Shown here one piece after another: positions 33,811 to 43,005 of a stretch of 64,000 nucleotides of DNA (the first letter of the stretch is position 1; each line of letters begins with the position of its first letter). Origin of the DNA: CAZVGZ01 sp964627605 (GTDB lineage: Bacteria; Latescibacterota; MWCZ01; CAZVGZ01); NCBI GenBank assembly GCA_964627605.1, contig CAZVGZ010000004.1, positions 1 to 64,000 of the forward strand, in the 5' to 3' direction. The position numbers and the translations under genes were made by a program. The notes under the pieces were generated by a model. It was given only the letters and a program-made list of their open reading frames with translations, was not told where the DNA came from and searched no databases.

Positions 33811-35198
33811 TTTTACCAGATACCGGCGCGAACCAGGCCGACCGCCTTATAGTAGTTGGAGGGGTCGCAGCGGGTATGAGCGCGGCTGCGCGAGCTAAGC
33901 GGACCGACCCCGACATCGAAGTCGTTGTCTTCGAGAAGACCGCACACGTCTCCTACGGTGCCTGCGGCTTTCCCTTCCTCATCGCCGGAACGGTCAAAGA
34001 CCCGCTTGATCTGGTGGCTATCGACGCTGAGACGTTCAGGCGTGATCGCGGAATTGACGTCAGAACAGATCACGAGGTCGTCGAGCTGGACCCTGTTTCC
34101 AAAATCGTCACCGCCCAAAACCGACATTCTGGCGAGTCTGTCACCCTCAACTACTCAAAGCTGGTGCTGTCCACCGGCGGAAGTCCGCGTACGTTGGGGT
34201 TGCAGGGCATCGACAGGCCCAATGTGTTCTCGCTTCGCAGCCTTGAAGACGCCATATCCCTCAAGGGCTACATCGACCGGACCTCTCCCAAACGCGCGGT
34301 GATTGTCGGTGCCGGATACATTGGGCTGGAGATGGCAGAAGCGTTCGCAGCCCACGGGATTGCGGTAACGATAGTGCAGCGGTCCCACCGCCTATTGGGG
34401 GCCATTGATGACGAGATATCGGAGGTAGTCGCCCACGAACTGGACCGCAACGGCGTTCACGTAGTCTATGGTGCTCAACTAAGTCGCCTGGTTGGCGATG
34501 GAACCGACGGTCCGGTTTCAGCGGTCGTCTGCGATGATGTCGCAGGACCGATACCCACCGACCTGGTTTTGGTGGCGGTAGGTGTCGGTGCCGACTCAAA
34601 GCTCGCCCAACAGGCTGGTATACGCCTTGGAGCGACAGGCGCGATTGCGGTCAACTGGAAACAGGAGACAAACGTCCCGGACATCTACGCCGCTGGCGAT
34701 TGCGCCGAGGTGATAAACGTGGTCACAGGCAAACCTGTGCATATCCCCCTCGGAACCACCGCAAATAAACAGGGCCGCATCGCCGGTGAGAACGCCGCAG
34801 GAGGATATGGGACGTTCAAAGGCGTAGTCGGGACCGCCATCGTGAAGGTTTTTGACTTGGAGATGGCTAGAACAGGTCTCAGTCTGTCGCAAACCGAGGC
34901 GGCGGGGCGACCAGCCAAGGCGGTCAGTATCACCGCAGGATCGCGGTCGAAATACTTTCCTGGCTATTCCGACATCACGGTCAGACTCGTATTCGAACCG
35001 ACTCGTGGCACGCTTCTAGGTGGGCAGATCGTAGGTGGGGATGGCGCTGGGATGAGAATTGACACGCTCGCCGCAACGCTTCATGCTGGAATGACTGTCG
35101 AGGACCTCAGCCGACTCGACCTCGCATACGCCCCTCCATTTGCACCGGTGTGGGACCCGCTGCTGATAGCCGCTGGAGCCGCCTTGAAAGAGTTGTGA
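33807..35198 (+). CDS. CoA-disulfide-reductase-like FAD/NAD(P) oxidoreductase
   Basis: 463 residues of the pyridine nucleotide-disulfide oxidoreductase class III group. It has an FAD Rossmann 'IVVGGVAAGMSAAARA', a single redox Cys53 in 'SYGACGFPF' as in CoADR/NADH oxidase, an NAD(P) motif 'AVIVGAGYIGLEMAEA', 'DIYAAGDCAE', and the C-terminal dimerisation domain. It may reduce CoA disulfide, persulfide or oxygen. No rhodanese domain is fused. ATG 33807 sits in the stop of the HEAT gene. The gene is convergent with the truncated PAS regulator. Confidence 0.88.
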   Translation: MILPDTGANQADRLIVVGGVAAGMSAAARAKRTDPDIEVVVFEKTAHVSYGACGFPFLIAGTVKDPLDLVAIDAETFRRDRGIDVRTDHEVVELDPVSKIVTAQNRHSGESVTLNYSKLVLSTGGSPRTLGLQGIDRPNVFSLRSLEDAISLKGYIDRTSPKRAVIVGAGYIGLEMAEAFAAHGIAVTIVQRSHRLLGAIDDEISEVVAHELDRNGVHVVYGAQLSRLVGDGTDGPVSAVVCDDVAGPIPTDLVLVAVGVGADSKLAQQAGIRLGATGAIAVNWKQETNVPDIYAAGDCAEVINVVTGKPVHIPLGTTANKQGRIAGENAAGGYGTFKGVVGTAIVKVFDLEMARTGLSLSQTEAAGRPAKAVSITAGSRSKYFPGYSDITVRLVFEPTRGTLLGGQIVGGDGAGMRIDTLAATLHAGMTVEDLSRLDLAYAPPFAPVWDPLLIAAGAALKEL

Positions 35199-35208
35199 GA
35201 TTTGAGGT

Positions 35209-35685
35209 TCATGGCGTTCTATCACCGCACCCAACGACGCCAGTCAAACCACGGTTTCGGTTCAGATCTGTGCGAAGGCGACGTAGTTCGGTCTCATCAT
35301 GGAGTACCAGTACAACACCCTCAACCGTTCCGCTGCGATCCTTTAAGAGGCTGAGGAATGCAGTGATGTCCAACGAACCGCAGCTGGGATGACGCCACGG
35401 CACGCGCTGTCCCACCGGACCAACGCCCTCAGTGGTAAGCAGTTGAGTCAGGGTAGGCAGTAGATCAGGGGCGCATTTTTTGAACACGCCGCTAATTGGT
35501 CGATTGTCGAGCGTATCGAAGCTCTTCCCAACCAGACGCTGCGCCACATCGTTTGCGTGGAGAATCTGTCCATCGCGGGCGGCGGCGATGATCCCGTCAT
35601 GCACAGCGTGGAATATCTGCTCCAGGTTGCGCCGCTCTGACAGACACTGCTCAAGCGGCGGCGGGACGATCGCGCGATCGGTCAT
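35209..35685 (-). pseudogene. PAS-domain fragment, probably a truncated sigma-54-type regulator
   Basis: 158 codons containing a PAS domain ('NLEQIFHAVHDGIIAAARDGQILHAN' through 'VLVLHDETELRRLR'). In NtrC-like activators and in kinases, 'DETELRRLR..L' leads directly into the catalytic part; here the text 'RGLTGVVGCGDRTP' begins what looks like the 'F..iVG.S' entry to an AAA+ domain and stops after five residues, 11 bases from the convergent oxidoreductase gene. I read it as a 3'-truncated regulator. A functional short PAS protein cannot be excluded. Confidence 0.55.
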
Positions 35686-35847
35686 CTATCTCTTCGGTTG
35701 GCACATCGGATATTGACGGACGGGCGTCTGTTCGCTTGAACGTCTAGAGAAGACGTTGTGATCCCGACCTGCCGACAACACAGCCCAAAACCACGCCTCG
35801 CTAACAGTGTCAGAATGCCTGAACCGCCAACCCCTCAGGACGCCGCG

Positions 35848-37818
35848 TCAACCGGCAGCAGTCTCCAGGTCGGCATTCTGTTCCAGCTGCTTCTTGTGGG
35901 TGCCATACACGATAGCCGCTTCAACAACTATCCAGACAGCCAAAACAAAGATCACGCCACCGACTACAGCGGGAGCCCACTGTCCCGCTGTGGCGGTCTT
36001 GATCGTATTGAGAATCATGGCGTACATGGTTACCGAGAGCATAAACACCATCGGTATCAGTGTCACAAGCTGGTTCTTGCCGCGTTTCCACAGATATACG
36101 CTCACGGTGAGGAGACCCAAACCAGCCAAAAGCTGGTTGGACGTACCGAACAGCAGAAGAAGAACGAGACCGGCAGGTTCCATCGCCCCAGCGCCATCAG
36201 GAATTCTCAGGAGAGCAAAAAAGCCGATCGCTATTACCGCGATCAGAGACGCCAGATACCGGTTACCCAGNNNNNNNNNNGGTATTTTCACAGTTTTAGA
36301 AAGCTCTTCGACGTTAAACCTCAGCAGCCGCGTCGCCGAATCCAGGGTAGTCATGGCGAAACCCACGACCATCACGGAGATAAATACAGCGCCATAGGCC
36401 CGGTTGATCCCTAACTGCTCCACGAATACCGCAGCACCGGTGATGAACGCCCCGAGTTTTGCGCCCAAGGAACCAATAGCCGTCCAACTCGCATAGGCTG
36501 TTGTCCAGTGCGAGTCCCTGGCAACAAACGTCGCGGCACATGCCAGGATCACCAGCAGCGCTAAAAGTCCCTCGGTAATCATCGAACTGTAAGCGACAAA
36601 ATGGGCGTCTTTTTCATTGTCAAGCTGTCGCGCCGTAGTGCCCGATGAGACCAGATTGTGAAAGCCAGAGATCGCGCCGCAGGCGATGGTGATAAACAAC
36701 AGCGGAAACCAGGGAACAGGGGTCGCATCAGGCGGAGGGCCGCCGTGGGATACAACAATGTCAGGTCGTAGAGCTGGGATGTTGGCTATCGAAGCGGCGG
36801 ACGCACCAACAAAATCCAGTGTCGGGTGCAGCAGAAACACTCCAACCACCATTGCCACCAAACCTATATATAGCTGAAACGAGTTGAGGTAGTCCCTAGG
36901 TTGAAGCAGCAGCCACACAGGCAGCACCGATGCCACAAACGCATACGCCAGCAGAAGATATATCCACAGAGTTCGCGCCTCTGACGCTGCGGAAATGACA
37001 TCCGCCGCCAGTCGGTCGCCATCGGGCACTCCGCTGGCTTCTAGCGCACCGCTAGCTTGGGATGGAATATTTGAGTTTGGCAGACCGGTGGCGACCGCCT
37101 CCACCGCCTGATCCACCATCGCACCACTTTCGACCAACTGGTCGATGGTAACTGCGGTCTGGGGCGCGATGAACTGGCGATAGAGCACCACCGGATACTT
37201 GATGCCGACGCCAATCGACGCCAGTGTCAGCACGACGCCTATAAGTGTCATCGGGCCAAGTGTGGCGCGGCCACGGTAAACAGCGGCACCGATGATCGCT
37301 GCGACACCTATCAGCACGAACACCGGAATGATCGCTTCGGGGTAGAGATGGGTGAACACGGTGCCGATAATGAAAGCGAAAAGCCCCATCGCCAGCGCCA
37401 AAAAGAAGAAGATGATGCATAGAAAAAGGAGCCGCACCCTCGGGCCAACAATGTCTTTGGTCAGATCGCCGATAGAACGCCCGTCGTGCCTGAGAGAGAC
37501 ACCCAAGGCGGTTAGGTCATGCACCGCGCCTGCGAAGATCGAACCCAGCAACACCCAGAGTACCGCAGGTAGCCAGCCCCAATAGACCGCCACCGCAGGT
37601 CCGACAATCGGACCCAGACCGGCTATGGATGCGAAATGATGTCCGAACAGCACCCACCGGTTTGTCGGAACGAAATCGACGCCGTCTTTGAAGGTGTGCG
37701 CTGGTGTCTGGCGGGTGGGGTCCAGCTCGAGAATTTTGTCCCCGATAAAGCGACCATATATCAGCACAGCCAATGCGAACGCGCCGAGGGCTATCACCAT
37801 GATCCACAAAGCGTTCAT
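35848..37818 (-). CDS. cstA: Carbon starvation protein A (peptide/pyruvate transporter), interrupted by a scaffold gap
   Basis: About 656 codons including four unknown residues at the N gap. It is a polytopic membrane protein with the CstA signature at the N-terminus: 'LDPTRQTPAHTFKDGVDFVPTNRWVLFGHHFASIAGLGPIVGPA' covers the conserved P-T loop and FGHHF/GPI segment. Later 'GFHNLVSSGTTARQL' and 'TTLDSATRLLRFNVEE' are also typical. CstA proteins take up peptides or pyruvate. The frame is the same on both sides of the gap. No LytS/LytT-type regulator is adjacent, although a PAS fragment lies upstream of the 3' end. Confidence 0.88.
   Translation of the reverse strand: MNALWIMVIALGAFALAVLIYGRFIGDKILELDPTRQTPAHTFKDGVDFVPTNRWVLFGHHFASIAGLGPIVGPAVAVYWGWLPAVLWVLLGSIFAGAVHDLTALGVSLRHDGRSIGDLTKDIVGPRVRLLFLCIIFFFLALAMGLFAFIIGTVFTHLYPEAIIPVFVLIGVAAIIGAAVYRGRATLGPMTLIGVVLTLASIGVGIKYPVVLYRQFIAPQTAVTIDQLVESGAMVDQAVEAVATGLPNSNIPSQASGALEASGVPDGDRLAADVISAASEARTLWIYLLLAYAFVASVLPVWLLLQPRDYLNSFQLYIGLVAMVVGVFLLHPTLDFVGASAASIANIPALRPDIVVSHGGPPPDATPVPWFPLLFITIACGAISGFHNLVSSGTTARQLDNEKDAHFVAYSSMITEGLLALLVILACAATFVARDSHWTTAYASWTAIGSLGAKLGAFITGAAVFVEQLGINRAYGAVFISVMVVGFAMTTLDSATRLLRFNVEELSKTVKIXXXXLGNRYLASLIAVIAIGFFALLRIPDGAGAMEPAGLVLLLLFGTSNQLLAGLGLLTVSVYLWKRGKNQLVTLIPMVFMLSVTMYAMILNTIKTATAGQWAPAVVGGVIFVLAVWIVVEAAIVYGTHKKQLEQNADLETAAG
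36271..36280. other. Scaffold gap of 10 N
   Basis: Ten undetermined bases lie inside cstA. The true length is not known from the sequence. Family alignment of the flanks is compatible with only a few missing codons. Confidence 0.98.
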
Positions 37819-38008
37819 AGGTACATCACTTCAAATAGATCGCACTTAGATGCGGCCACTATCGGCGGATTCTTATTGGGGGATCTCCACAGAGATGTCA
37901 GTACGGCAGAAACATAGTGTGCTGGGGGCCGGTATACAAGCAACGTAGGCAGGGGTTGACGACATAGGCCGGCGGGTCAGATTGAGATGACTACACCTGT
38001 GACCTAGT

Positions 38009-39157
38009 TCACCTGAGTTTGATGGACGCCAACGCCAGCAGCGCCAAAATCCCTGATACTATCCAAAATCGGATAACGACTTTGGTTTCTGCGAGCCCAC
38101 CGTGTTCGTAGTTATGGTGAAGCGGCGCCCTGTAGAATATCCTACGACCTATAAGACCCACCCCTATCTTCTCCTGGATGAACGAAGAGGCTGTCTCAGC
38201 GATAAACACGCCGCCGACGATCACGAACAGCACCTCAAGTTTCAAAAGGACCGCCAGCGTCGCCAAAATCCCGCCTAACGCGATGGAGCCGGTGTCCCCC
38301 ATAATGATCTGCGCAGGATAGGCGTTGTACCACAAAAACCCTATACACGCCGAAAACACCGCCGATGAGAAAATCAACACCTCACCAGCTCCGGTCATGT
38401 GGGGATATTGGAGGTATTCTGACCAGACGACGTTGCCCATAATATAGGCTATCACCCCAAAGACCCCTGAAACAAAACTCGCTGGGACAACCGCAAGACC
38501 ATCCATACCGTCTGTGAGGTTGACCGAGTTTGATATTAGAAGAACCACAAAGACGATAACCGCCAAATACCACCAGCCTACGTCCCCTACCAGCGCGGCT
38601 TTGCTGAACGGAACGTAGAGGTTCGAGGCCACCGATGAAGGGGCAGGGGAAAATGAAGAGTCTAGATATATCAATCCCAACGCGCAGCCAAAACCACCTT
38701 GCGCAAGAAGTTTCTGCCATGGAGCCAGACCGTCGCGGCCTGAACGGCCCTTTATCTTGAGAAGATCGTCAAGCGCTCCCAAACCACCGAACCAGACCGT
38801 CGCGGCCAGCGACAGCTGAACGAACCGGTTTGTGAGGTCGCACCAAAGTAGGGCAGGGACCACCAGCGCCAACAGTATCAGAAGTCCGCCCATCGACGGT
38901 GTGCCCCGTTTGTCCGTTACCGAGATCGCCCCGAAATCTTTTGCGACATCTCTAATCCCGTGTCTGTGGAGGTAACGGATGATCCTGTGCCCAGCCACTA
39001 TCGTCACAAGGAACGAGGTGAGCGCGGCCAAGATCGCTCGACTGGTGATGTAGGTCAAAAGACGCGATGCACCTAGTGCAGTCATCCACCATTCGGTGTG
39101 TGTGCCAGCCAGATCGACATACAGATCGTGGACGAACTCACCCAAGAGAAACAGCAT
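38009..39157 (-). CDS. mraY: Phospho-N-acetylmuramoyl-pentapeptide-transferase
   Basis: About 382 residues with ten membrane helices. Catalytic signatures are 'VTDKRGTPSMGGLLIL', 'GALDDLLK' (paired Asp), 'NLTDGMDGLA' and 'YPAQIIMGDTGS', followed by 'FYRAPLHHNYE'. It makes lipid I from UDP-MurNAc-pentapeptide and undecaprenyl phosphate. ATG 39157 is preferred over 39172 because GGAGGAG lies just upstream and 'MLFLL' is the usual start. The 5' end overlaps the murG-HEAT gene, so all three cell-wall genes here are one minus-strand unit. MraY normally precedes murG, so the order is changed. Confidence 0.94.
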   Translation of the reverse strand: MLFLLGEFVHDLYVDLAGTHTEWWMTALGASRLLTYITSRAILAALTSFLVTIVAGHRIIRYLHRHGIRDVAKDFGAISVTDKRGTPSMGGLLILLALVVPALLWCDLTNRFVQLSLAATVWFGGLGALDDLLKIKGRSGRDGLAPWQKLLAQGGFGCALGLIYLDSSFSPAPSSVASNLYVPFSKAALVGDVGWWYLAVIVFVVLLISNSVNLTDGMDGLAVVPASFVSGVFGVIAYIMGNVVWSEYLQYPHMTGAGEVLIFSSAVFSACIGFLWYNAYPAQIIMGDTGSIALGGILATLAVLLKLEVLFVIVGGVFIAETASSFIQEKIGVGLIGRRIFYRAPLHHNYEHGGLAETKVVIRFWIVSGILALLALASIKLR

Positions 39158-41246
39158 CCGCTCCTCCGTCATTTCCCAAACGCGAGCCGTTTCTCAATAG
39201 ATGGGCAAACCTGTTGAGAGATTTTTTTAGCTGGAACAGAGGCGCAAAACCCTCGGAAGTAACGAGCAGTTCGCTCATAGCCTTTTCGAACAATTCAGTA
39301 TCCACCGCAACACCTCGATCGACCATTGAAGCCGCCGCCGATATCGCTTCCTCGCGGATTTTCCAGTTGGGGTCCAACCACAGGTCTCGAATCCGCGTCT
39401 CCGTCAGTGGTGATACACCGATGGCACCAAGAGCGTTGACAGCGGATTGGCACACCTCAAAATATCGGTCATAGGTGGCTCTTAAGAGAGATGATTCCAT
39501 ATCTGGGTCCGACTGCACCTGCCACGCCAACACCCCAACCGCACCAGCCGCCCACGCCCTCACCTCGAAATATGGATCCTCAAGCCCCAGCAGCAAAGCA
39601 TCTTTCACCTGGGGTGACCATACTGCTATTCGCGTAATGGCGAGCATCGAGTTGCGGCGAATAAAGCCGTTCTGCACAAAGTCTCCGCCCAGCGCCCTCA
39701 ACCACCATTTTGCCACGCGGCGGTCGTTAAACATCTCCAACAGAAACGGCAGTTTTTCGGTGTACATCAACAGGCCCGCCAGCTTGACCCCCACGTTTCT
39801 GATCTGCCACGCTGACGACGCCAAAAGGCTGTTGATTCGGTATTTGAGGTAGTCGGTACGATCATCCATCAGCAGCGCTGAAGACAGCAACTCTCGCCTT
39901 TTACCAGGGTTGTCTTCTGGGAGTTCTAGTCCAGATTCAATTTCAGCGATAAGCCTCTCAACCGCCGAGGGGAGCGCCTCGGTCGGGGTGTGGGCCAGGT
40001 CGTTGTATGAGTCTTGGATGGAGGTGCCTTCTGGCCGATACAGTTTGGCCAAGTCGATCCGTCTGTCGGCGAGAAGATGCTCCAAGCTTGTGACAATAGC
40101 TTTAAGGGAATGAGGAGCTGCAAGCGACTCGGCGGCTCTCTCCATGGCACCCAATCGCTCTCTATCGCTAAGCATTGTTTCGATCTTCTTTGAAAGAGCC
40201 TTCCCATCAACGAACTCCACGGTCTGTTCATCACTTATCGCCACATCCTCATAGATAATCTCCGAAGCCCCAGCACGGACCATCTCCCGTGCGTTGAGTA
40301 CCTGATGGTCCCCTGGCAGATTCGCCTTGGGGATCAGCAGGCTCGCCCTACCCACCGAGCAGACCTCGGTTACAGTCCCGGCCCCTGCTCGTCCGATGAC
40401 AATATCCGCTGCGGCGTAGACGTCTTCGATGTCGTACACGAAATCACAGGGGTGATACCAGTTGGACAGTTCTTGCCCAAGACCAAGCGACGCCAGCCGG
40501 GTTTGACAGTCGGCGATGGAGTCATACTCATCTGACTGCTGTGTTCCCATCCCATGAATCACCCACAGATCATCCCTTTTGCTCAAGTGTGGCAGAGCGT
40601 CAATCACAGCCCTATTGATTGTCCGCGCACCGAGCGAACCTCCAAACGCGAACACCAACGATGCATCAGCAGGCACACCCAATTTGGTTTTTGCTTCCGC
40701 TCGGTCGGTGGCCCCGATCTCCTTTCGCACCGGATAGCCGACAAATATAGAGTTCGCCAAAACAGGCTCTGTACCAGCGAACGACACCCAGACCACATCT
40801 GCAAAGCGGGCTACCTGCCAGTTTAGCCTTCCTGCGGCGATGTTCTGCTCATGGATCGCGATAACGGCTTTGGAAAGTCTCAGCTTTCGCAAAATCACCG
40901 TGGCGAACACCACCGGCGCACTCACGTAACCACCTGTGCCGATTATTGCGTGGGGCCTTTTGGTGATCAAAATAAACATGGATTCGGATATGCCCCAAAA
41001 AAGGAAAAACGCAAACCTCAGCATAGCCCACGACAGCGGTCGCGACGGCATCCCCACCGCATGGACGAAGTGCAGCGGATAGCCACGTTTGGGAACGATT
41101 TTCTCCTCGGCTCGGCCTCTTGTGCCAACGTAGAGGATTTGGCAGTCCGGTTGATCGTTTCTGATGGCGTCCGCGATTGCGATTGCGGGATAGACATGGC
41201 CGCCGGTGCCGCCGCCAGTGACTATGTATCGTTTGGGCTTAGACAC
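39138..41246 (-). CDS. murG: MurG glycosyltransferase with C-terminal HEAT-repeat extension
   Basis: About 702 residues, nearly twice a normal MurG (about 360). Residues 1-392 are a complete MurG: 'TGGGTGGHVYPA', 'YVGTRGRAEEKIVP', 'GTGGYVSAPVV', 'IHEQNIAAGR', 'FGGSLGART', 'GRAGAGTVTEVCS' and 'HQVLNAREM'. After a linker (about 393-440), residues 440-703 consist of HEAT-like helical pairs, for example 'WQIRNVGVKLAGLL', 'FEVRAWAAGAVGVLAW', 'WKIREEAISAAASM'. MurG makes lipid II on the inner face of the membrane. GTG 41246 is preferred over TTG 41249 by distance from GGGAG. The mraY start lies inside its 3' end. Confidence 0.9.
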   Translation of the reverse strand: MSKPKRYIVTGGGTGGHVYPAIAIADAIRNDQPDCQILYVGTRGRAEEKIVPKRGYPLHFVHAVGMPSRPLSWAMLRFAFFLFWGISESMFILITKRPHAIIGTGGYVSAPVVFATVILRKLRLSKAVIAIHEQNIAAGRLNWQVARFADVVWVSFAGTEPVLANSIFVGYPVRKEIGATDRAEAKTKLGVPADASLVFAFGGSLGARTINRAVIDALPHLSKRDDLWVIHGMGTQQSDEYDSIADCQTRLASLGLGQELSNWYHPCDFVYDIEDVYAAADIVIGRAGAGTVTEVCSVGRASLLIPKANLPGDHQVLNAREMVRAGASEIIYEDVAISDEQTVEFVDGKALSKKIETMLSDRERLGAMERAAESLAAPHSLKAIVTSLEHLLADRRIDLAKLYRPEGTSIQDSYNDLAHTPTEALPSAVERLIAEIESGLELPEDNPGKRRELLSSALLMDDRTDYLKYRINSLLASSAWQIRNVGVKLAGLLMYTEKLPFLLEMFNDRRVAKWWLRALGGDFVQNGFIRRNSMLAITRIAVWSPQVKDALLLGLEDPYFEVRAWAAGAVGVLAWQVQSDPDMESSLLRATYDRYFEVCQSAVNALGAIGVSPLTETRIRDLWLDPNWKIREEAISAAASMVDRGVAVDTELFEKAMSELLVTSEGFAPLFQLKKSLNRFAHLLRNGSRLGNDGGADAVSLG

Positions 41247-41291
41247 CAATGTCTCCCAGAAAAATGCTGTTCAACTCTACAAATGAGCCAA

Positions 41292-42941
41292 CTAACTGCG
41301 GGACAGCTTGCTACCTATAGCATGTCGAAGCTGGACAACTTCTCTTACAGGCAATGCCAGTGAACACGCCACATATGCGGCCGTCCCTACCACCGCCGGG
41401 ACTATCAGGTCGGCCAAAGCCGTAAGAATCCACGTTTCCGACGAGGTGCTCCACACGCCTGACGCCCACCACAAAGCTACGGCCATCACGACTGAATTCA
41501 CGGCAACTTTGAAAACCGGGCCCAGGATTTCACCCAACCCAAAACCGTGGCCTTGAATGGCAAGATAACGGTTCAGACGCCAAAATAGGAAGGCCGCGTT
41601 GAGCGTCACCGCCACCGAGGCGGCAAGAGCGATCCCTCCGTGACGAAGACGGGTTTCCACTAGAATCAGGTCCAGTATCACATTAAACACCACACTGATG
41701 ACGGTGGCTATCGCTGGAAGCCTATTGCGACCGATGACGCTAAAAGCCCTTACCAGCAGCCCATAGACACCCATCCCTAGAAGGCCGACCGAGTAGCCCC
41801 AAAACGCCAACCCGGTGAGCTGTACCCCTTCAGCGGAAAACGCGCCACGCTCATATACCAACCGAACGACCGGAGCGGATAGCATTACACACATGACCAT
41901 CATCGGCGACACAAGGAGAAGCGTATAGCGCCAACCCCGCAGGAACTCCTGCTTGAACTCATCGTGATTTTCCGTGGCGTGGGAGACCGTCAGCGCAGGA
42001 GCCACCGCGCGGGCGATGGCCAATCCGATGATCGCATTTGGAAGCTGTACCAGCCGTTGTGCAAAATAGAGGGCACCGATGCTGCCGCTTGCCAGAAACG
42101 ACGCAAGATAGGTATCGAGCACCTCGACGCTCTTGCTCAAGAAGGACTGTCCGGTGATCCAGAGACTCTCGCGGCCAACGCTCCCTGCCGATCCCAGCGG
42201 CGTCTTCAGTGTTGGCTCAATACGCATCTCATAGCGGCCCCGAACGCCGCTGCCCAACACCCACGGCAACTGGACCAGCAGCTGTAGCACCGCGCCTAGC
42301 ACAAATCCAGCAGGAAGAGCAGCCCACCCATATCCATACGCCGTCAATACAGGCCGCAAAGCTACCAAACCCAAAACCACTCCGACACTCAACATCACCG
42401 GCGCGAAAGCGTAGGGCACATTCTTTTCAAAGAAGTTAAGCAGGCCTCCAGCAAATGCCGCCAGACCAATCGCCACCATAAATGGCAGCACCACGTAGGT
42501 CATCCGGACGGTCAGATCAAATATCGGGGGGGCGAGACCAGGGGCGATGATTGCGACGATTGACGGTGCCAACATGTAGAGGGCGGCTGTGACAGCGCAC
42601 AGCGCCAAAGCCATTATTGTGAGCAGCGCCGAGAAGAGCCGCCACGCCTCTTTGGTCTTGCCGGTAGAGATGAGCGAACGGAACGGTGGCATAAACGCCC
42701 GCTCGACGACATCTTCGCCCAGGACCCGCCTAAAAAGTGTTGGAATCTTGAACGCAGCGACGAAGGCGTCCATATGCGGGCCGTTGCCCACGGCACCTGC
42801 GATGACTATCTCCCTAATGAAACCGGTGACGCGGGAGGTAAGCGTGCCTGCGGAGAGGCTGGCGAAATTTCTCAAAAACCGCTTGGCGGCTGATGTCTCT
42901 GGCGAGGATACCGACGGTGTTTTTTCGGCATCCTCAACCAT
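41292..42941 (-). CDS. murJ: Lipid II flippase MurJ
   Basis: About 549 residues with 14 predicted membrane helices of the MOP superfamily. The N-terminus has the family motif 'LSAGTLTSRVTGFIREIVIA' and 'DAFVAAFKIPTLFRRVLGE', and the mid-region has 'LVQLPNAIIGLAIARAVAPAL'. It moves lipid II across the inner membrane. It lies 45 bases upstream of murG on the same strand and probably starts the murJ-murG-mraY operon. ATG 42941 is chosen over an adjacent TTG. This physical grouping of flippase, MurG and MraY outside a dcw cluster is notable. Confidence 0.92.
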   Translation of the reverse strand: MVEDAEKTPSVSSPETSAAKRFLRNFASLSAGTLTSRVTGFIREIVIAGAVGNGPHMDAFVAAFKIPTLFRRVLGEDVVERAFMPPFRSLISTGKTKEAWRLFSALLTIMALALCAVTAALYMLAPSIVAIIAPGLAPPIFDLTVRMTYVVLPFMVAIGLAAFAGGLLNFFEKNVPYAFAPVMLSVGVVLGLVALRPVLTAYGYGWAALPAGFVLGAVLQLLVQLPWVLGSGVRGRYEMRIEPTLKTPLGSAGSVGRESLWITGQSFLSKSVEVLDTYLASFLASGSIGALYFAQRLVQLPNAIIGLAIARAVAPALTVSHATENHDEFKQEFLRGWRYTLLLVSPMMVMCVMLSAPVVRLVYERGAFSAEGVQLTGLAFWGYSVGLLGMGVYGLLVRAFSVIGRNRLPAIATVISVVFNVILDLILVETRLRHGGIALAASVAVTLNAAFLFWRLNRYLAIQGHGFGLGEILGPVFKVAVNSVVMAVALWWASGVWSTSSETWILTALADLIVPAVVGTAAYVACSLALPVREVVQLRHAIGSKLSRS

Positions 42942-43005
42942 CAAAACGGCCTCATACCTGTCGCTGGTGAATTTTTTCTTAGGGCTACAAAGTTACAGTG
43001 ACGAT

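Noticed and set aside
36271..36280. Gap as a biological break in cstA
   Set aside because: The frame is the same on both sides and family text continues, so it is an assembly gap.
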